This document shows, piece after piece, positions 1 through 14,200 of a DNA stretch of 64,000 nt. How positions within the stretch are numbered: position 1 is the first letter of the stretch; every line of letters begins with the position of its first letter. A program made the translations under genes and the position numbers. Under the pieces are notes generated by a model. The model was not told the DNA's origin. It made no database searches and saw only the letters and a program-made list of their open reading frames with translations. Location of the stretch: assembly GCF_036785885.1 (NCBI RefSeq), contig NC_092320.1, forward strand, positions 10,541,557 through 10,605,556, given 5' to 3'. The DNA comes from Coffea arabica (lineage: Eukaryota; Streptophyta; Magnoliopsida; Gentianales; Rubiaceae).

Positions 1-206
1 AGTCTTGACACATTCAGTAATTCATTTTAGAACTTAAGAAAAAAAAATTTATTGTCACTGCTCTTAAACATATCTCACAACTATCCAAAACGGTAATGCA
101 AAATGTATAAAAGCAGTTCTACATCATTTTTCTTTGAACTTGCATGGTGGACCTGATGGAAATAAAGAACCACACACAGTCACAATGCTATAAGTTGATA
201 ACAAAC

Positions 207-1848
207 CTTAGAATGACAACAACAGGATACAGAATCGCAGTTGTACTTATTATGATATGTAGAATGACAACCACCTGCAAAATTTAGCCCATGTCTTTCA
301 ATGTCAGGATGAAAAAGAAAAAAAAGGAGAAAGCAAAAATAACAAACAACTACATTCATACAAAATCCAGATACATACCATTTACAAATACCTAGTGATG
401 ATCCAACATAAAATAGAAATTGAAACTTACCGGTTCAGAAATGTACTTTTTCTGCACCAATTTTTCAACAAAAAATGACGCAAGCGGGAAAACAAGAAGA
501 CTGAGACTGCAAGATACCAGAAAAGGAAATAAGTATTTAGGCTCACATATGTAACCCAAAAAAACCAACCTTAACTCTTTGCCGTTCTAGTGTTTGGAAT
601 TGGCAAGGAGGAGACTAACAAAAGCAAAAAAAGAGAGTCAGGGGGTAAAGTTACCAGCACATGAGAAGAGGCCAATCCCCCAGTGATCTCGAACTAAACC
701 AAAAACCTGACTTAATTAACCACCCATACTGTAAAGATATTAAGAACGCAGTCAATATGGTATGAATATAACCCAAAACTCTCAAATAGATGGCAGGCCA
801 GAATATACAAGCTAGTGCTAAATTAGTACTGCTTAATAAACATCTGTTGTTGCTACATGGTAGAATGCAATAAAGTCTGCACTGAGGACTGCTAATGTGC
901 TTCATATGTGTCAGAAAAAATGTAACGTTAATTAACAAGCATAACTGCCAGAAGTAGTCACACACCTTCATCAAATTTTCAATAATAAGCCGGCCGTTTA
1001 CCGCAACAAGTACCACAATACAGAGATTGAAAAGACCCGCATGGCTCTGAAACAAAAATTGCAATGAGTGCCCTGCACTACAACATTCTACTGAAAACTT
1101 TACGGAAAAGAAAAGGTTTCAGAAAAAAATCAAATAGTTAAAAAAAAAGATTAACCGCTGCATAGAATTCAAATACTCAAATTTCAAGCCATAAGCGCCA
1201 AATCAATAAAACCTGTGAATTCTGTACACAGAGCTCAACACTAGTATACTTTACGTATCACATAACAAAGCAGTAAATCTAGCTACGTTAGATTAATTAC
1301 ACGTGTAATGTAATCTACGTTGCGTAATTAGTGAGGCAGCTGAAAACCTGTTTGAAAATGGCGTCAGAGCTCAGAGGGCTCTCCTTAATTCTCCGGTGAG
1401 CCGGCGCAGAAGGTCTGTAAGCAAACTTCCACGACGACGATGACGACGACTCAACTCCACCACCACTACCACCACCACCTCCCCTGCCTTCGCCACTCCC
1501 AACCTTGTCCTTATCATCCTTTGCGTTGCTCAATTCCCTCACCAATTCCACCCCACCACTACTCCCATACACCAGTTTACTTCGACTCCTTTCCTCATAA
1601 TCATCCGTCGAGTTCCCTTTGGAACTCGAGTCCAAGTCCGAATCCGACTCAGACTCCTTCACTACGTCCTTCGCCGCGGCGGCGGCGACAGCGACAGCCT
1701 CCACCACCACCGAACTCGCTGTCCTCCTCCTAAGAGAACCGCTCCGATCGTAATTCGAGTTCTCCTCCCTATTCTCCGCGCTGGAGATCGTCGTAGTCGC
1801 CGTCGCTGCAACCACAACCTCCGGCGACTCCATGAACGCCATTTCCAA
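207..1848 (-). CDS. DGAT1: Diacylglycerol O-acyltransferase 1, 5' part (exons 1-5; runs off the window)
   Basis: ER membrane enzyme of the MBOAT family that makes triacylglycerol from diacylglycerol and acyl-CoA. Coding exons by hand, minus strand: 1348-1848, 966-1046, 655-728, 431-506, 207-274, all with GT-AG borders and one continuous frame (about 267 codons, roughly half of a usual plant DGAT1 of about 500-550). Exon 1 gives a low-complexity Ala/Ser/Gly/Glu-rich N-terminus of about 140 residues and then the typical block ending SPLSSDAIFKQ. Exon 2 continues SHAGLFNLCIVVLVAVNGRL, followed by YGWLIKSGFWFSSRSLGDWP, FVEKLVQKKYISEP and the hydrophobic VVVILHIIISTTAILYP. These blocks are those of plant DGAT1 and include the first membrane spans. 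The start is the first ATG of the exon 1 frame (1848); a second in-frame ATG two codons on (MAFME) is equally plausible. The remaining exons and catalytic histidine lie left of base 1. Confidence 0.95.
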
Positions 1849-2260
1849 AATTTCTAGCTGTATACGGAGAAAATTTATGTATGCGGATGTTGTTGTAGAC
1901 GAGGAAACTCTCTTTCCGTGACTCCGTAGAAAGATATAGAGAGAGAAGGATTGGGGGAACAGTCTAGAAACGACAAAGTGTGATTGGTAAAGGAGAAGAA
2001 AATTGAAGCGGTCCTGTTATATTTATGTGGAATTGTTTTTGTGTAAATGAGCAACAGTATTCAATTGGAATATCTCTATTGCATGCAGCAATTTTATATA
2101 CTACTGAAGATTGTTGGTAGAGAGAGAGAGAGAGCGAGAGCGTGTGCGTGTTTTGGTGAAAGGGAATTTCCGTGGGAGGAGAAAATGGTGACGAGAGAAA
2201 GTGGGGATGAATGCCGACGGGAGAAGGAGCCGCCGCTTGGAAGTTTCTGACGGGCGGGTG
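1849..2260 (-). promoter_or_regulatory. DGAT1 5' leader / proximal promoter with CT-rich tract
   Basis: This is the region upstream of the DGAT1 start. Read on the minus strand it has a CT run near 2120-2138, a common feature of plant 5' leaders and core promoters. I could not fix a TATA box or transcription start. The short frames on both strands here have low-complexity products and look like chance. Confidence 0.35.
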
Positions 2261-2569
2261 CGTTTGACTGCGTGTTTTATTTTCTTTCCATTTTTCATTT
2301 TAATTAGTGGATGCTAAATAGTGAGTATATATTATGCTGGAGTATAAACTATAAAGAATGACGGTGCAAGAGGCGCGGCTTGGCCTACCCCAGAGGAAAC
2401 AGGTCAGGATGACAGCGTCAGTGACCGATGGAGACCGCGTCGCTCTGGAATTGGACCACCGCACAGGTTGCTTACATATATTCTGTTGCGTTAGTTCAGG
2501 TTACGATGCAGAAAGGATTGGGGCCTAGACCCTGTGGTACTGCTACCCAATTCCGTCGAAAGCCCTCCT

Positions 2570-2940
2570 TGCCCGGCCATAAACGAATCTAGCATGCGAA
2601 TGAATTCGAGTCGAGTTCGAGTCATCGAGTTAAATTCGAATTCGAGTTGATGGAGTGAAATTTAAATTTAAAATATTAAATTTTTAGTTCGTAAGGTACC
2701 TCGCAAGTTTGAATATATATATATTATTTTAATAATAAAATTATATATATATTTAATATTTTATTATTTATTAAAAAAATATTATTATATTTATTTTTTA
2801 AAAAATAAAATAATTAGAGCTTGACCTTTAAAATTGTCAGGTCATCGAGATCGAAGTCGAGTTCGATAAAATTAAGTTAAAGCTCAATTAGATTAGGTCA
2901 AATTTCGACTCGATTCGATTTATTTGATAGCCCTGCCCTG
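2570..2940. repeat. AT-rich dispersed repeat with GAGTTCGAG-type ends (probable MITE)
   Basis: The left part is rich in GAGTCGAGTTCGAG words, the middle is nearly pure A/T (2690-2815), and the right part carries the inverse words (GACTCGATTCGATTTATTTG), so the unit looks like a degenerate inverted-repeat element. I could not define exact ends or a target duplication. The rest of 2260-4047 has no gene I can support; a 129-codon minus-strand frame at 3254-3643 matches nothing I recognise. Confidence 0.35.
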
Positions 2941-4047
2941 CATAAAAGTAGCATTATAAAATTTTTATAGTCCCACGGACATCTATGCATAGATGTTATT
3001 GTGAGATTTGTGGAATAGAGTTAAAAATTTCTAAATCTGATTAATTAAAACCTGAAAAAATTCGAGTCTAATAAAAGAAAAACTAGACACCAATACATTA
3101 TTGTTTAAGTGGAGAAACATTATCCAGCCTAGATGAACAAAGATGCTCATCATTTAGGCAAAATTATTATCTAACTGCATGGTTCCTTCCTTATTGTATT
3201 TTCTTTCATTTTTGCCAGCTTTGTCTGTCTTAGAACTTCTCATGCATGAATATTCAACAATCTCTGAAGAATACCCCTCTGGGGTTGTTTAAATGAAACA
3301 CGATGCTGTGTACCCTGTCTGGCCGGTGGTGACTTAGAAAAACCAGTGGAAGCTGTTCAAGAAGTGATGAAATCTTTAAGATTAAGCAATCTTTGCAAAA
3401 CGTGACCCACCTTTGGTCAAACCACCCGATCTGAAAAAACGACAAGTTGAACAGAATACTTGAATAGAATACTACTATTAGGGTTCCGCAGTTTTTATCT
3501 TTCTTGATCAATTTCTTTATGGCAGGCACGTTACCCAGCTGGCACTCCTGCAATGCGTGCTGAGTTCCGCAGTTTCTCCGCAGTCTGAAGGTTTCAAATT
3601 TGGGTTTCTTTCTTCCTCCTATTCTCGACGCAGAATTAGTCAAACAATCTGCGGCTGCGCTAAGGGTTTTCCGGCGAACAATCCTAAATAATCATCCATT
3701 ACATCCAACCTGACGTCAGTGCTCTCGGACCAATTGTATGTTGTATCTGAATTTGAATTCATTCATCAGCAACACAACCTGAAATTTAATTCGATGTTGA
3801 CCCATCTGCTAAAGTTTGAGTAAAAGCATTTTATTGTTAAGTAATAGCCGAAATCAAAGTCCAGAAGTTAAAAAAAAAAAAGGGGCGGAGTGCTTTGGAC
3901 CTAAGCTGATGCAGCGACTAAGATGAGCAGCAGTTGTTTGCAAATGAAGAAGTTGCTCTAACTGGCACTAGCTCACTATATAAAACCCAAAGAAAATTGT
4001 CAGAACAATTAGAAAGCTTTTGCAGCTCCTCAACTAAACGAGTTTTT

Positions 4048-5993
4048 TCAGAGAAGATCCGCAACGTTTGATGGCAGCTCCTCAATTACTACGTTGTAGA
4101 ACCTTTGAATGTCAGAGAGCATTCTTTCATCGTCTCTCGTCACGAAGTTGATGGCAACACCTTTCCTCCCAAAACGTCCACTGCGTCCGATGCGGTGGAG
4201 GTAGTTTTCAGGCTGCGTCGGAAGATCATAGTTTATAACAAGGGAAACTTGTTGGACATCGATGCCTCGAGCCAAAAGATCCGTGGTAATAAGAACACGA
4301 GATGAACCAGAACGGAACTCGCGCATTATTATGTCTCTAGTGTTCTGATCCATGTCACCGTGAGTGGCAGAGACCGTATGATCCCGGCTACGCATCTTGT
4401 CAGTCAACCAGTCGACCTTTCTTCGAGTGTTCACGAAGATCACACTCTGAGTGATGGCTAAGGTCTCGTACAGATCGCAAAGCGTCTCGAGCTTCCATTC
4501 TTCCTTATCAACGTTCACAAAGAACTGCTTTATGCCCTCCAGTGTGAGCTCATCACGTTTGACAAGGATCCTGACAGGTTTATTCATGAATTTCCTCGTT
4601 ATCTCGAGCGCTTCAGGAGGCATTGTTGCGGAGAAAACTCCAACTTGGACTTTTGAAGGCAGAAGTTGGAAAATGTTATAGATCTAGCATCAAGAGTGAA
4701 AACGAAATGTTCAACAAGACTTAACCGTACCGGTTCTTGATCTCTGTCTACTGCACTTCAATATGAATATGGACAGTAGTGTCAAACTATAGATGAAAAA
4801 AATGGGTTCTACTAACTCCTAGACATATATCACTTGCAGCCAGTATGTCTACACTTGTGAGGACATACAGTCACAGAAAGAGGAGAATACCTGATCCTTG
4901 AAACCTCGAGAAAGCATTTCATCGGCCTCATCCAACACAAACATTTTAAGATGGTCAGGTCTAAGGGACCGTCTTTGCAGCATGTCAAATACACGCCCGG
5001 GAGTTCCAACAACAACATGAACTCCGGAGGCCAAAATGCGTTGGTCCTCACGGACGCTGGTTCCTCCTACACAAGCATGCACCTTTACCCCAAGGTAGTC
5101 TCCCAGCGCTCGCATAACCTTCTCAATTTGCTGTGCAAGCTCACGAGTAGGTGCCAAAACCAAAGCCTGGCTTTGAACCAGTCCATAGTCTAGCTGTTGA
5201 AGGACACCAGAGCAGAAAGTAGCGGTTTTCCCAGTTCCAGATTGAGCCTGTTGAATAACATCAAGACCTTTGCAGAAAGGTACGATTCCCCTTTGTTGAA
5301 TAGCAGAGGGTTTTTCAAATCCTACATAGACAACCAACTTCAGTGCGCGCTCAATCCTGGTAAGGCAAGCAACTAAACAAAGAGGAAAAGGAAAAGTAAA
5401 ATAGAACTTTCCTTCCATGCTTATGTGCAAAAAGTTACACTTCTTCAAGACACATTTCAAGGAGGAGACCAGAAAGACCTCTATGATTCAATATTTTACC
5501 TCAACCATATAATTGAAACGAAATTATGGCACTAAAAGAGTTGAGAATCAAATGTAAATGGGCTGCAAGATAATAAACCAAGCAATGCAACTAACATAAA
5601 GCACCAATCTTGAGTTCAAGCTGAGAAGAGATATACCATATGCATAGATGCCCCTCAAGAGGTTCTCCTGCAAACCCATACCATCAAAGCTGTCCCAGAC
5701 CTCATCATATGATGTAAAGAAATCTTGTCCACCAGCCGAAAGCCTGTGAACACAAAGAAACAAAAGAAATTTTACTTGCATCTAGTTGAAGGTGCCTACT
5801 CTGCATCGTGTTGGAAACTCTGGATATCAGAATTTGAAGAAAATACAAAATCTTATCTTTCTCAGGAACTAGGTAAGTAATTCATTATGTGACAGAATGA
5901 TTGAAAAAAATTAACTTGTTCATACAAATCACTCATTTTGGTATCATATTGGCGAGCATCAAACTGTGATCCATCTGTTGCCACACCTGCCAT
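4048..5993 (-). CDS. eIF4A: Eukaryotic initiation factor 4A (DEAD-box RNA helicase)
   Basis: ATP-dependent RNA helicase of the cytoplasmic cap-binding complex; unwinds mRNA leaders for ribosome scanning. Exons, minus strand: 5926-5993, 5637-5743, 4891-5321, 4048-4683; GT-AG introns; 413 codons, the usual length of plant eIF4A. The start is [17 protein letters not shown], the conserved N-terminus. Motifs in order: Q-motif region [12 protein letters not shown] (60-71), Walker A AQSGTGKT (84-91), [40 protein letters not shown] and [13 protein letters not shown]. The C-terminus is the family's NVADLL. The sequence fits canonical eIF4A rather than the exon-junction helicase eIF4A3. A 5'-UTR intron probably ends at 5996, three bases before the ATG on the minus strand (TTGGCAG then TC-ATG); its donor was not located. 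All catalytic motifs are intact. Confidence 0.97.
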
Positions 5994-8210
5994 GACTGCC
6001 AATTTTTCAAAAGTTAGGCACCTACATCAACATCTCCATAGTTTTCAAGAAAACACAAATTCAAAACAAAATATATTAAACCAGTAAACCAAAGCAAATT
6101 ACGGACATGATATTTCGTTTCAGTTCATATTTCCTTCCCTGAATTCTAGTTCAAAATTCAGCTACGATTTCCGTCAACCTCAAAAGTAATTTGTTTATGA
6201 TCTTTAAGACTTTTAACAAGCTACCTTTTGATCATTACAGAACATTATCCAGTACTGGAAAATAAACATGAAACTGACAGCATCTCATCTACTACTTGTA
6301 TCTTTATACATTTTGCAATTTAGTCATTCAAGTTCAATCTGATCCAATGATCCTTGAACGAAATAAACGGATCACCATCTTAGTCAAATCCCAGAAACTA
6401 TTTCATATCTTTCTTTTACAATGCAGCTTAATTATTTGTACAACACCCACTGCAGCTCGCACAGAGCAGATATCTCCATCCATGTTAAATCCAAACAGAA
6501 AAGAAAATTAAAACTCTTGCATGCAACAAATGAATCAATATTTATGCAATTATTTTAGAAGATCATTGTAGTAACATATACAGCACCAACACTGAAATGT
6601 ACAAGGAATCACACAAGAAGCGCTGCAAAGAGAAATAGAATAGCACCCAAAATAGAGAAATCGATCGATAAATAGTGTCAGAAATTCGTCGGAGTAGAGA
6701 AAAATGTTGGATAGTTGCAAAGTATGTTCCTTTTTTCTTTTTTTGGTGCCCTTTGTGTGTGTATGTATGCGTGTGAGAGTGTGTCGCACACTCCTCGGAT
6801 CTTATAGCATGGAGTGTTCACAGCGGGAGAGGGAGAGGGGAGAGTATCGAGTGATAATGATGATTAGAAAAGGAAAGCGTCAACATTTTTTGTTTAGTTT
6901 GTGGAAGTTGTCCACGGGACTTCCCATTACATAAATTGCACGTGGCTACTAACTATGATGAGTTTAGTTTAGAAGATATATAATTTTCTAACATCCACGG
7001 TTCTCTTTGAGTTTAAACTGATCCCTGAAATAGTTTCCATGTGCCAAAAAATATTTGAGGTCTCCAATCAAAATCAAAAGCCCATTAGTCCCATATTTTC
7101 AGATACATGGACACTGGACGATGGGCTTGTAACAATGAAGACGGTTCTGGCAAGAATCTCCCTAAAATAGAGAGGGATTATGTGGGAAAATTTACAAGGC
7201 AAGTTTTCTACTAAAAAATGGCACTGCGACTGCTCAACAAACCACCAGTTGCAAAGAGAGGATTTCACTGCCGGTCGTATTTAGGGGCCAGCATTCATTT
7301 GTATGGTGTTTGAAGCAGAAACTTTTTGTAAAACTTAGATAGTTTTCCAAGGACGTATATACGTTTTGATATCTCAGGGGAACGGTCAGCGTCCTGTTGC
7401 CGCATCTTCTTTCCTCAACTTCATGAATATTTTGCCCCGGCTGGGCGTTGTGCAATTGTCTTGCTTTGAGAAAGCCAATTGAACGGCTCTTTCTTAGCCT
7501 CTCTATTACAGCATGCAGTATAGCCCCGTCCACCGCAATGGGCATTAGAATCTATTCAAACTTTAAACAAGTTATGAGCAGGCCTTCATTGGTTCATGTT
7601 TTGGTCCGAGCCTCACCTCTTGGCATGTTTAGGCATATTAGAAAACATCCAACAAGACTACCGCACCTGACTCGTCCAACTTACAGTGGCCTTCGTGACT
7701 TGTCCATATTCCTCGCAATTCATGCGGATTAATGGTATCCATAGGTACAATTCGGTGACTTCTTGCAGTCTAATGAACGAGTAGTTTGCAAGTTTTTCAT
7801 GGATAGACTTAAAAAACTATTCTGTTAAAGGAAAAAGGTGAGAAATCCGATGTAGTAGTGTGCTAGTTTGGTTTTTCTTTTTCACCATCCAGTTTTCTGT
7901 TATTCCCAAATTTCTTTCTGAGTAATCAAATTATTTACTGTAACATCTAAAGAGGTGCTATTAGGGCAGAGTAAGAATCAAGAAGTAATGAAGGAAATGC
8001 TAGAAGCCCAAAATTTTCTCAACGTCATTCCCCATTTGGCTTCCAATATTTTCTGATAGTCACAAGTTCCACATCCACGGAAGCGGGCATTTCATCATTT
8101 GTTCCTCAGATCCTTGTCCTCTCAGACAGCAAGGATGTGATAGAAATAAGACTTTTCACAACATATTGGGAAGTCATCAGTGCACGCTACTTAGCTTTGA
8201 CTAATGCCGT
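5994..8210. other. Intergenic spacer with eIF4A leader; no supported gene
   Basis: Holds the 5' leader and promoter of eIF4A on the minus strand (to about 6850, including a short GT/GA-rich stretch at 6750-6835) and, further right, the 3' flank of the THO6 gene. A 103-codon minus-strand frame at 7234-7545 and its plus-strand partner have no motif I recognise and no splice-linked extension. Confidence 0.4.
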
Positions 8211-11200
8211 CTAAAGCCCTCTGCACCGGAATGTACACAAGTGGCTCCCAAACTGCGAGATGATATCCACCAATGCTCCATAACCAGCCACAGCGACAAC
8301 CTGAGAACAATTAAAAAGAGGAAGTATAGGTAACGAATTAACTACCATGCAGCGCTCAATCTTCGAAGTACAAAATAGTCGTAGCATGTGGTTAGTGATT
8401 ATCATAATTTACTTCCAACACAAATCATGAATTCAAGTGATCCCCATTAGCAGAATGGAATACAAGAATGTTCACAAGGTAGTTTTGCAGTCTGAAACAT
8501 AACTCACCCCAGAAGAATGTAAAGAGACAGAAAATGAAGACTGTGGAGCACATTGTATCTTGGAAATAGTATCTCCATTCATGTCAAACCGGCTGACCAC
8601 TGGTTCTGTCCCAACTGCTAATATCTGAAATACAAAGGTTAAAGAGTATCATATGAAACTAATTGATGAAGAATTCATACTAGGAAATGAAGAAGGTTTA
8701 CATGGCCGAAATGCTGACAAAAGAGGATCACATCTAATATGAAAAGAAATGATATAACAATATCTTCATCGACGTCCAACTCAACATCCCGCACTAACTG
8801 CCGCAATTCATAATAATGATGTAAAGTTATTAAAGAAGAAGAGCAGGATTAAACTGAAACTGCAGTTGAAGGAGATACATGTGACTGAAGAGTTGCGCCA
8901 ACAGACAATCATCAAGAATTATGGATACACTCTAGGAGGAAATTCCGTCCCCAACAAAAAGACAGAGAGTCAAAAATAAACGCGTAAAAGAAGAACCAAA
9001 AAATGTTATGGTAGATGATGTCAGAGGTCTGAATAAAGTATTAGGTATACTTAACCTATTAGACAAGTTTTAGAAGTCCACCACTAATCAAACATTTTGA
9101 GTCAACACATAGAAATTTAAGAAAGATGTTATACAAAAGAAATATATGAAAAGATGAGAAACTACAAGTTATTGATGCTTATAAATTCAGAGACAAGCCC
9201 AAGCACCTGCACTTTATTGATCGCAGAATGTCAAGATGTGAAATACATGTTAATTCAAAAGAACCACATTCTTAAGGAAGATGATCAAAGACATTCAATT
9301 GTAAAATTAGCCTCTGACAACAGAAAATTCTGATGTTACAAAAGCAGTTCAGTGGAGAAGAGCTTATGGAATAATATTTAGAGCACGAAAGACTCACTTG
9401 GTTATTGTCAAATAAAACATCCTGTACAGAAGCATTTGTGCTCATCCTTGACACACACTCGCAAGCAAGAAGATTCCAAAGAGATAATGACCTACCACTC
9501 CCACAAGCCTACAGGGGGTAAATGCACATCCAAGTGAGTAGCAGATAACTTTTCCCTTACAAACAAAAAAAACTATCCAATTTTGTTCAATTATTTTAGT
9601 CAAGAAAAAGAAGACTACAACAGAAGGCCATACCCAAGACATTGCATACAGGTATACAGAAAAGAGAGATGCCATGTAAAGGTACTCAGAATGGGGAAAA
9701 ACTTAAAATCAAAGGTACTCAGAATGGGGAAAAACTTAAAATCAGGTGTTACGTGAGTTCTTACCAACCAGCTCTCACTATCATCGAGAGCAATGCAACT
9801 GATATATGGAGAGGCGTCTTTCAAAGACTTATCCTTCCCTGGATTAATTCTTTCTACACACTTCCCACTTTTGCAGTCTGCTTTCACACCAATAGAAAAA
9901 GAGAAGAGGAAGGGGGAAAAAGTGCACAGATAAGTGAGAATAAGCACACAGGACATGAAAGATGAATAAGCACACAAATGACTTTAAGAATCATATTTAC
10001 CCCATATTCGTATTGTCCCATCCTCTGAGCCAGTGATTATCTGAAAACACACTAGAAAGAAAGCAGAAAAAGAAACAGATTTAAGCAAAGTGGGAAATGA
10101 AACATAGAGATATCACTTAAGAATACAGCTACAGCATCAATACTGGAACATGAAGTTTTCAGGCTAATTTCTTAAACAGTGTAAATAAATCATGAATATC
10201 AGCATATAAACCCTAAGAAAATCCACCACTACTGATACATGTTGAAATACTTCCAAGAGGAAATCACTTTCTCACTTGATTGGACATGAGTAGCAGTAAA
10301 GTCAGAAGCCTAAAGCAACTGAGTTCACAACCGAGAAAAGAACACTATGCAAAGACGAGAACAGTAGAAAATAACAGTGGAATAAAAAATTACAAAATAA
10401 AGAACCAATTCTTTCAAATAAAAACCAATAAGATGTCGAAGGAAAAGATAGGTTATACAAAAGGCAATACCAGGCATCAACCTCTTACACAGTCCAAAGA
10501 ATAAATGACAAAAAATAAGTACATAAACTAAGAATGAGAACCAAAAAATTATTTAGACCTGACTGTGAGAGCTTTGGGCAACAATGCAATGCAGATAGTC
10601 GGAGTGACCCCTGAAAACTGTTTTGATTTTAGACTTCTCCTGGTACAATATACCTCTTTTCAGTAAAATTGAATCATTTGCTAAAAGCGAAGATAGAAAA
10701 GCAACAAAGATAATCAAAGTTTAGAAACAAAGGGTGTCAATTAACAAACAAATACACGAAAAAGGAAAAAGGTCTACATGATTAGTCATCTACAGAAAAT
10801 ACATACCAAATCCCAGCAATATGCACAAGAGTCACCAGCAGCGGCAAAAATAGATCCATTCTATACCAACAAATGAAAAACCATGTGAATCAACAGACTG
10901 AGTAAGAGTACACAAACTCTTACAGATCACACAAGCTTAGCTACAAAAAATCAAACTTCACAATGAAACTGGACACATAAAAGTATCAAATCAAAATCTG
11001 CTAACAAAACTGAACTTCCTAGTCGGTTGTTAAAAGGCAGAGATTCAAAAATATAGTCACAGTCAAAAAGAAAAAGAAGGGAAGGAACACTAGGAAAAGA
11101 GAAAAATCATTCAACCCTACGTAATTCTCATCTACAGTGTCCCTTCTAACTCTAACAGCCTGTGTTCCTCAAATCATTTGCATAGGTTTAGATCCTTTAA

Positions 11201-14200
11201 CCAAAAAATGATGACTTTAGCATGACTAACTGCATTTGATGACTTTATTACAGCATTATCAGAACCATAAAGATATTTCATCGCAAGATGGATCATCCAT
11301 AAGGACATTGCAAGTCACATCACTAATTTTACCAACCTGCAACAATGGAGCTATTTTCTTCTGTTGTCATTTTTATTGTCCTCTATTGTTTTTTGTCTTC
11401 CTTTTTATATATCAGGGAGCTGCTCTCCAGGAAAATTGTTGTACAAGCAGTTTGACAAAATAAGGAAAAAAATTACAAACCTGAGTGTCAACAGCAACAG
11501 CATTGTTCTCTGGGATTGGAGAAAGTGCGCTCCACGGACCTCTGCAAAGCAAATAATATGAAAGATGGAACTAAAATAAGAAAAAAAAATAAACTTAGCA
11601 TACTGGGCATAATGCTAAAACCAAGATGACAATGTTTAATAGAAATTTAAATAAAAAAATGTACACACCACAAGAATGGCAGAAACAGAGAACTAGAAGT
11701 GCTATCATGGGTGAGGGCATATTCATCCAAACCATGTAGTTTATGCTAATTTGGACCACCTACATAATGCAACAACAAAACATAAAGCAACATGCTCTAG
11801 CATGGGTAAGGGCATATGCACCGAAACCGTGTATCAAAAGCTAATTAAAAGCACATTATCTCATCCAAATTTGAAAACATGTTTTTAAAGTCAAAAGCTG
11901 TCAACCCAATCTACACTATGAAAAAATAGAATCAGTGGTGCCAAAATGTATCAAATGAAGTCAGGGACCAAATTTTCAATCCCACAAATTTGTGGAATAT
12001 CAAAAAACTGTGGACATCCTTGACATGAATGTGTAAAGCAACAAGGATTTCCCCAGTGCAGTGCTATACTAGGTTTGAAAGTGACTAACTTGTGCTGAGG
12101 ATTCACCAAGTCAATAACTGGCTGCATATTTCCCCCTGCAAAAGTTGACCAGATGAGATATCAAGTACATGAAACCAAGAATAATATAGGAGGAGACAAG
12201 ATTTAAGATCAGCAAATACTTGCTATTACGAGTTATGGACCTACTTCAATACCATTCCTATCTGGAAACTTAAAATGTTGACTGTAAAAGTTTTAATCAA
12301 GCCAGCCAAAACAATACAACATCCTCCAAGCGAATATCTCAGCAACCAAGGTTAGTCAGAAATAAACAGATTGCAGACAGAGAGGCATTCAGGCAGACTT
12401 GTACCGTGAAATTTTGGTAAGTAGAATGCTGGATTTACAGACAAAGTTTATACAGGTTTTTTGTTTTCTACTTGTTACCACTAGCATTTAAAGATTAGTA
12501 ATCCTACATTTGAAACTCTGTTATGAAGAGGCATTACCTAAACTAAAATCTTTCTTTCACAGTTCAAAACTAGGACAATCCAATAACTGAAGTTCCCGGA
12601 ACTGTGAAACATGTTGAACTCATTTTGCAATTTTAGTCGACTACAGTGTACCATCTTCTGTAGACAATTCATTTAACCAAAGCCTTGTACATCAGACGTC
12701 AAAGATGGAAACTTGAAATAAATACTCAGCCTCGTTTACTAATTAAAATGATTTCCATGAGGTATAAAATAATATATTCCATCATTTTGAGACTAAAGCA
12801 TGCAAAGAAACAATGGCTTTAAGAACAGACCACCTTGCCCAGGCACATCAAAATCTGCTATTTCTTTCCATTTCCACCCTCGAATTCGACCATCATCCCC
12901 GCAACTGCACAACATTTCACCACATAAAAATTGCTGCATGTCCTCATGACACAGTAGTAACAATCCCAGGAGTCAACTTCTATAAAAGACATCCATTTGT
13001 ACACCACCACATGCACATAGCAAATTCTTTCAGTTTAAATATTATCATGCTTAATCACCAATGCTTTAAATAAAGCGTATAAGATAGTGAAATATGATGG
13101 ATTAAAAAGATAGGCTATCTATGTACTTGACAGCATGTCATTATCAAATTCGCATTCATCTCAAATAGAACCTCAGAAAGGTCCCAGTTTCATGTGCCAT
13201 TTTAGTTGATTGCAAATGCAAGTCAAAAGTATTATCCCAGTGGGAAAATCTTAAGTTTCTTTTAACCAATTAATATGCTGACAGAGATTCCCAGCTTGAT
13301 AAACCAAACTTGTTAAAGTATATATGACAGACTCAGCCCAAAATCAGTTTCATAGAATATTTCTAATCACATTCCTCTGTCCTTGTGTCTCTAAAGTTAG
13401 ACACTCTCTCTCTCACTCTCTCTGTGGTTCAGTTGCCATAACTTTAATTTATTATGAGGTTACCAAACTAGTAGTGGCTATACTGACTCTGATTGAACGA
13501 AAAGAAATACTAAGAACAAGAAGAGACAGGCTTAGACAGTCCAAAATAAGTGACAAATGCAATTGTCAGCCCTTGACAATTGACAACTCAATTTCTAGTT
13601 ACACCAGACAGACTCATCGTATTCCACAAAATTAAGTCATCTATTTTCATGTAATCCAACATGACATTTGAAAGCTCACAGACATGCTTACAAGCTGAAT
13701 TGACAGACCAAGGAGGAGCTGAAATTCCATTCAATTACCTCAGTAATAAAGAATCCTCGCCATGGCCGTAAAATTTAACATCATAAGCAGGGCCTTCATG
13801 TCCTTGGATCAAAAAATTAGGTTCCGCTACCAAAAAACTACACAACAAAATAATCAAGACGCCCAGTTAACCCAGATCACTTAAAAACAAAGCAAACACT
13901 AACATATTACCGGTCTCCGGTGCTCACTTACTTGTGAGCAGCTCTAGCATTCCCAAAACCCAAACCCTAACACAACAAGAAGAATTAAAAAAGAAAAATC
14001 AAAACCGCACTTATATTCATATGAGATGAAAATCAGGTGGATGCAACCGAATTAGGAAAAAAAATGTAGCAAGCGTGAAAGAGAGATGAGAGATTACGAG
14101 GCAAGAGGAGATGGAGTAAGAGGCGATGGAGCCGTCGCTGCAGGCCGTGACGATGACGTCAGGATTTGAGTTAGAATTACCAGGGTTTGGGGCGAAGGCG

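Noticed and set aside
3254-3643. 129-codon minus-strand frame with a basic N-terminus
   Set aside because: No family recognised, no plausible splice extension to a larger protein, close to the end of eIF4A; most likely chance.
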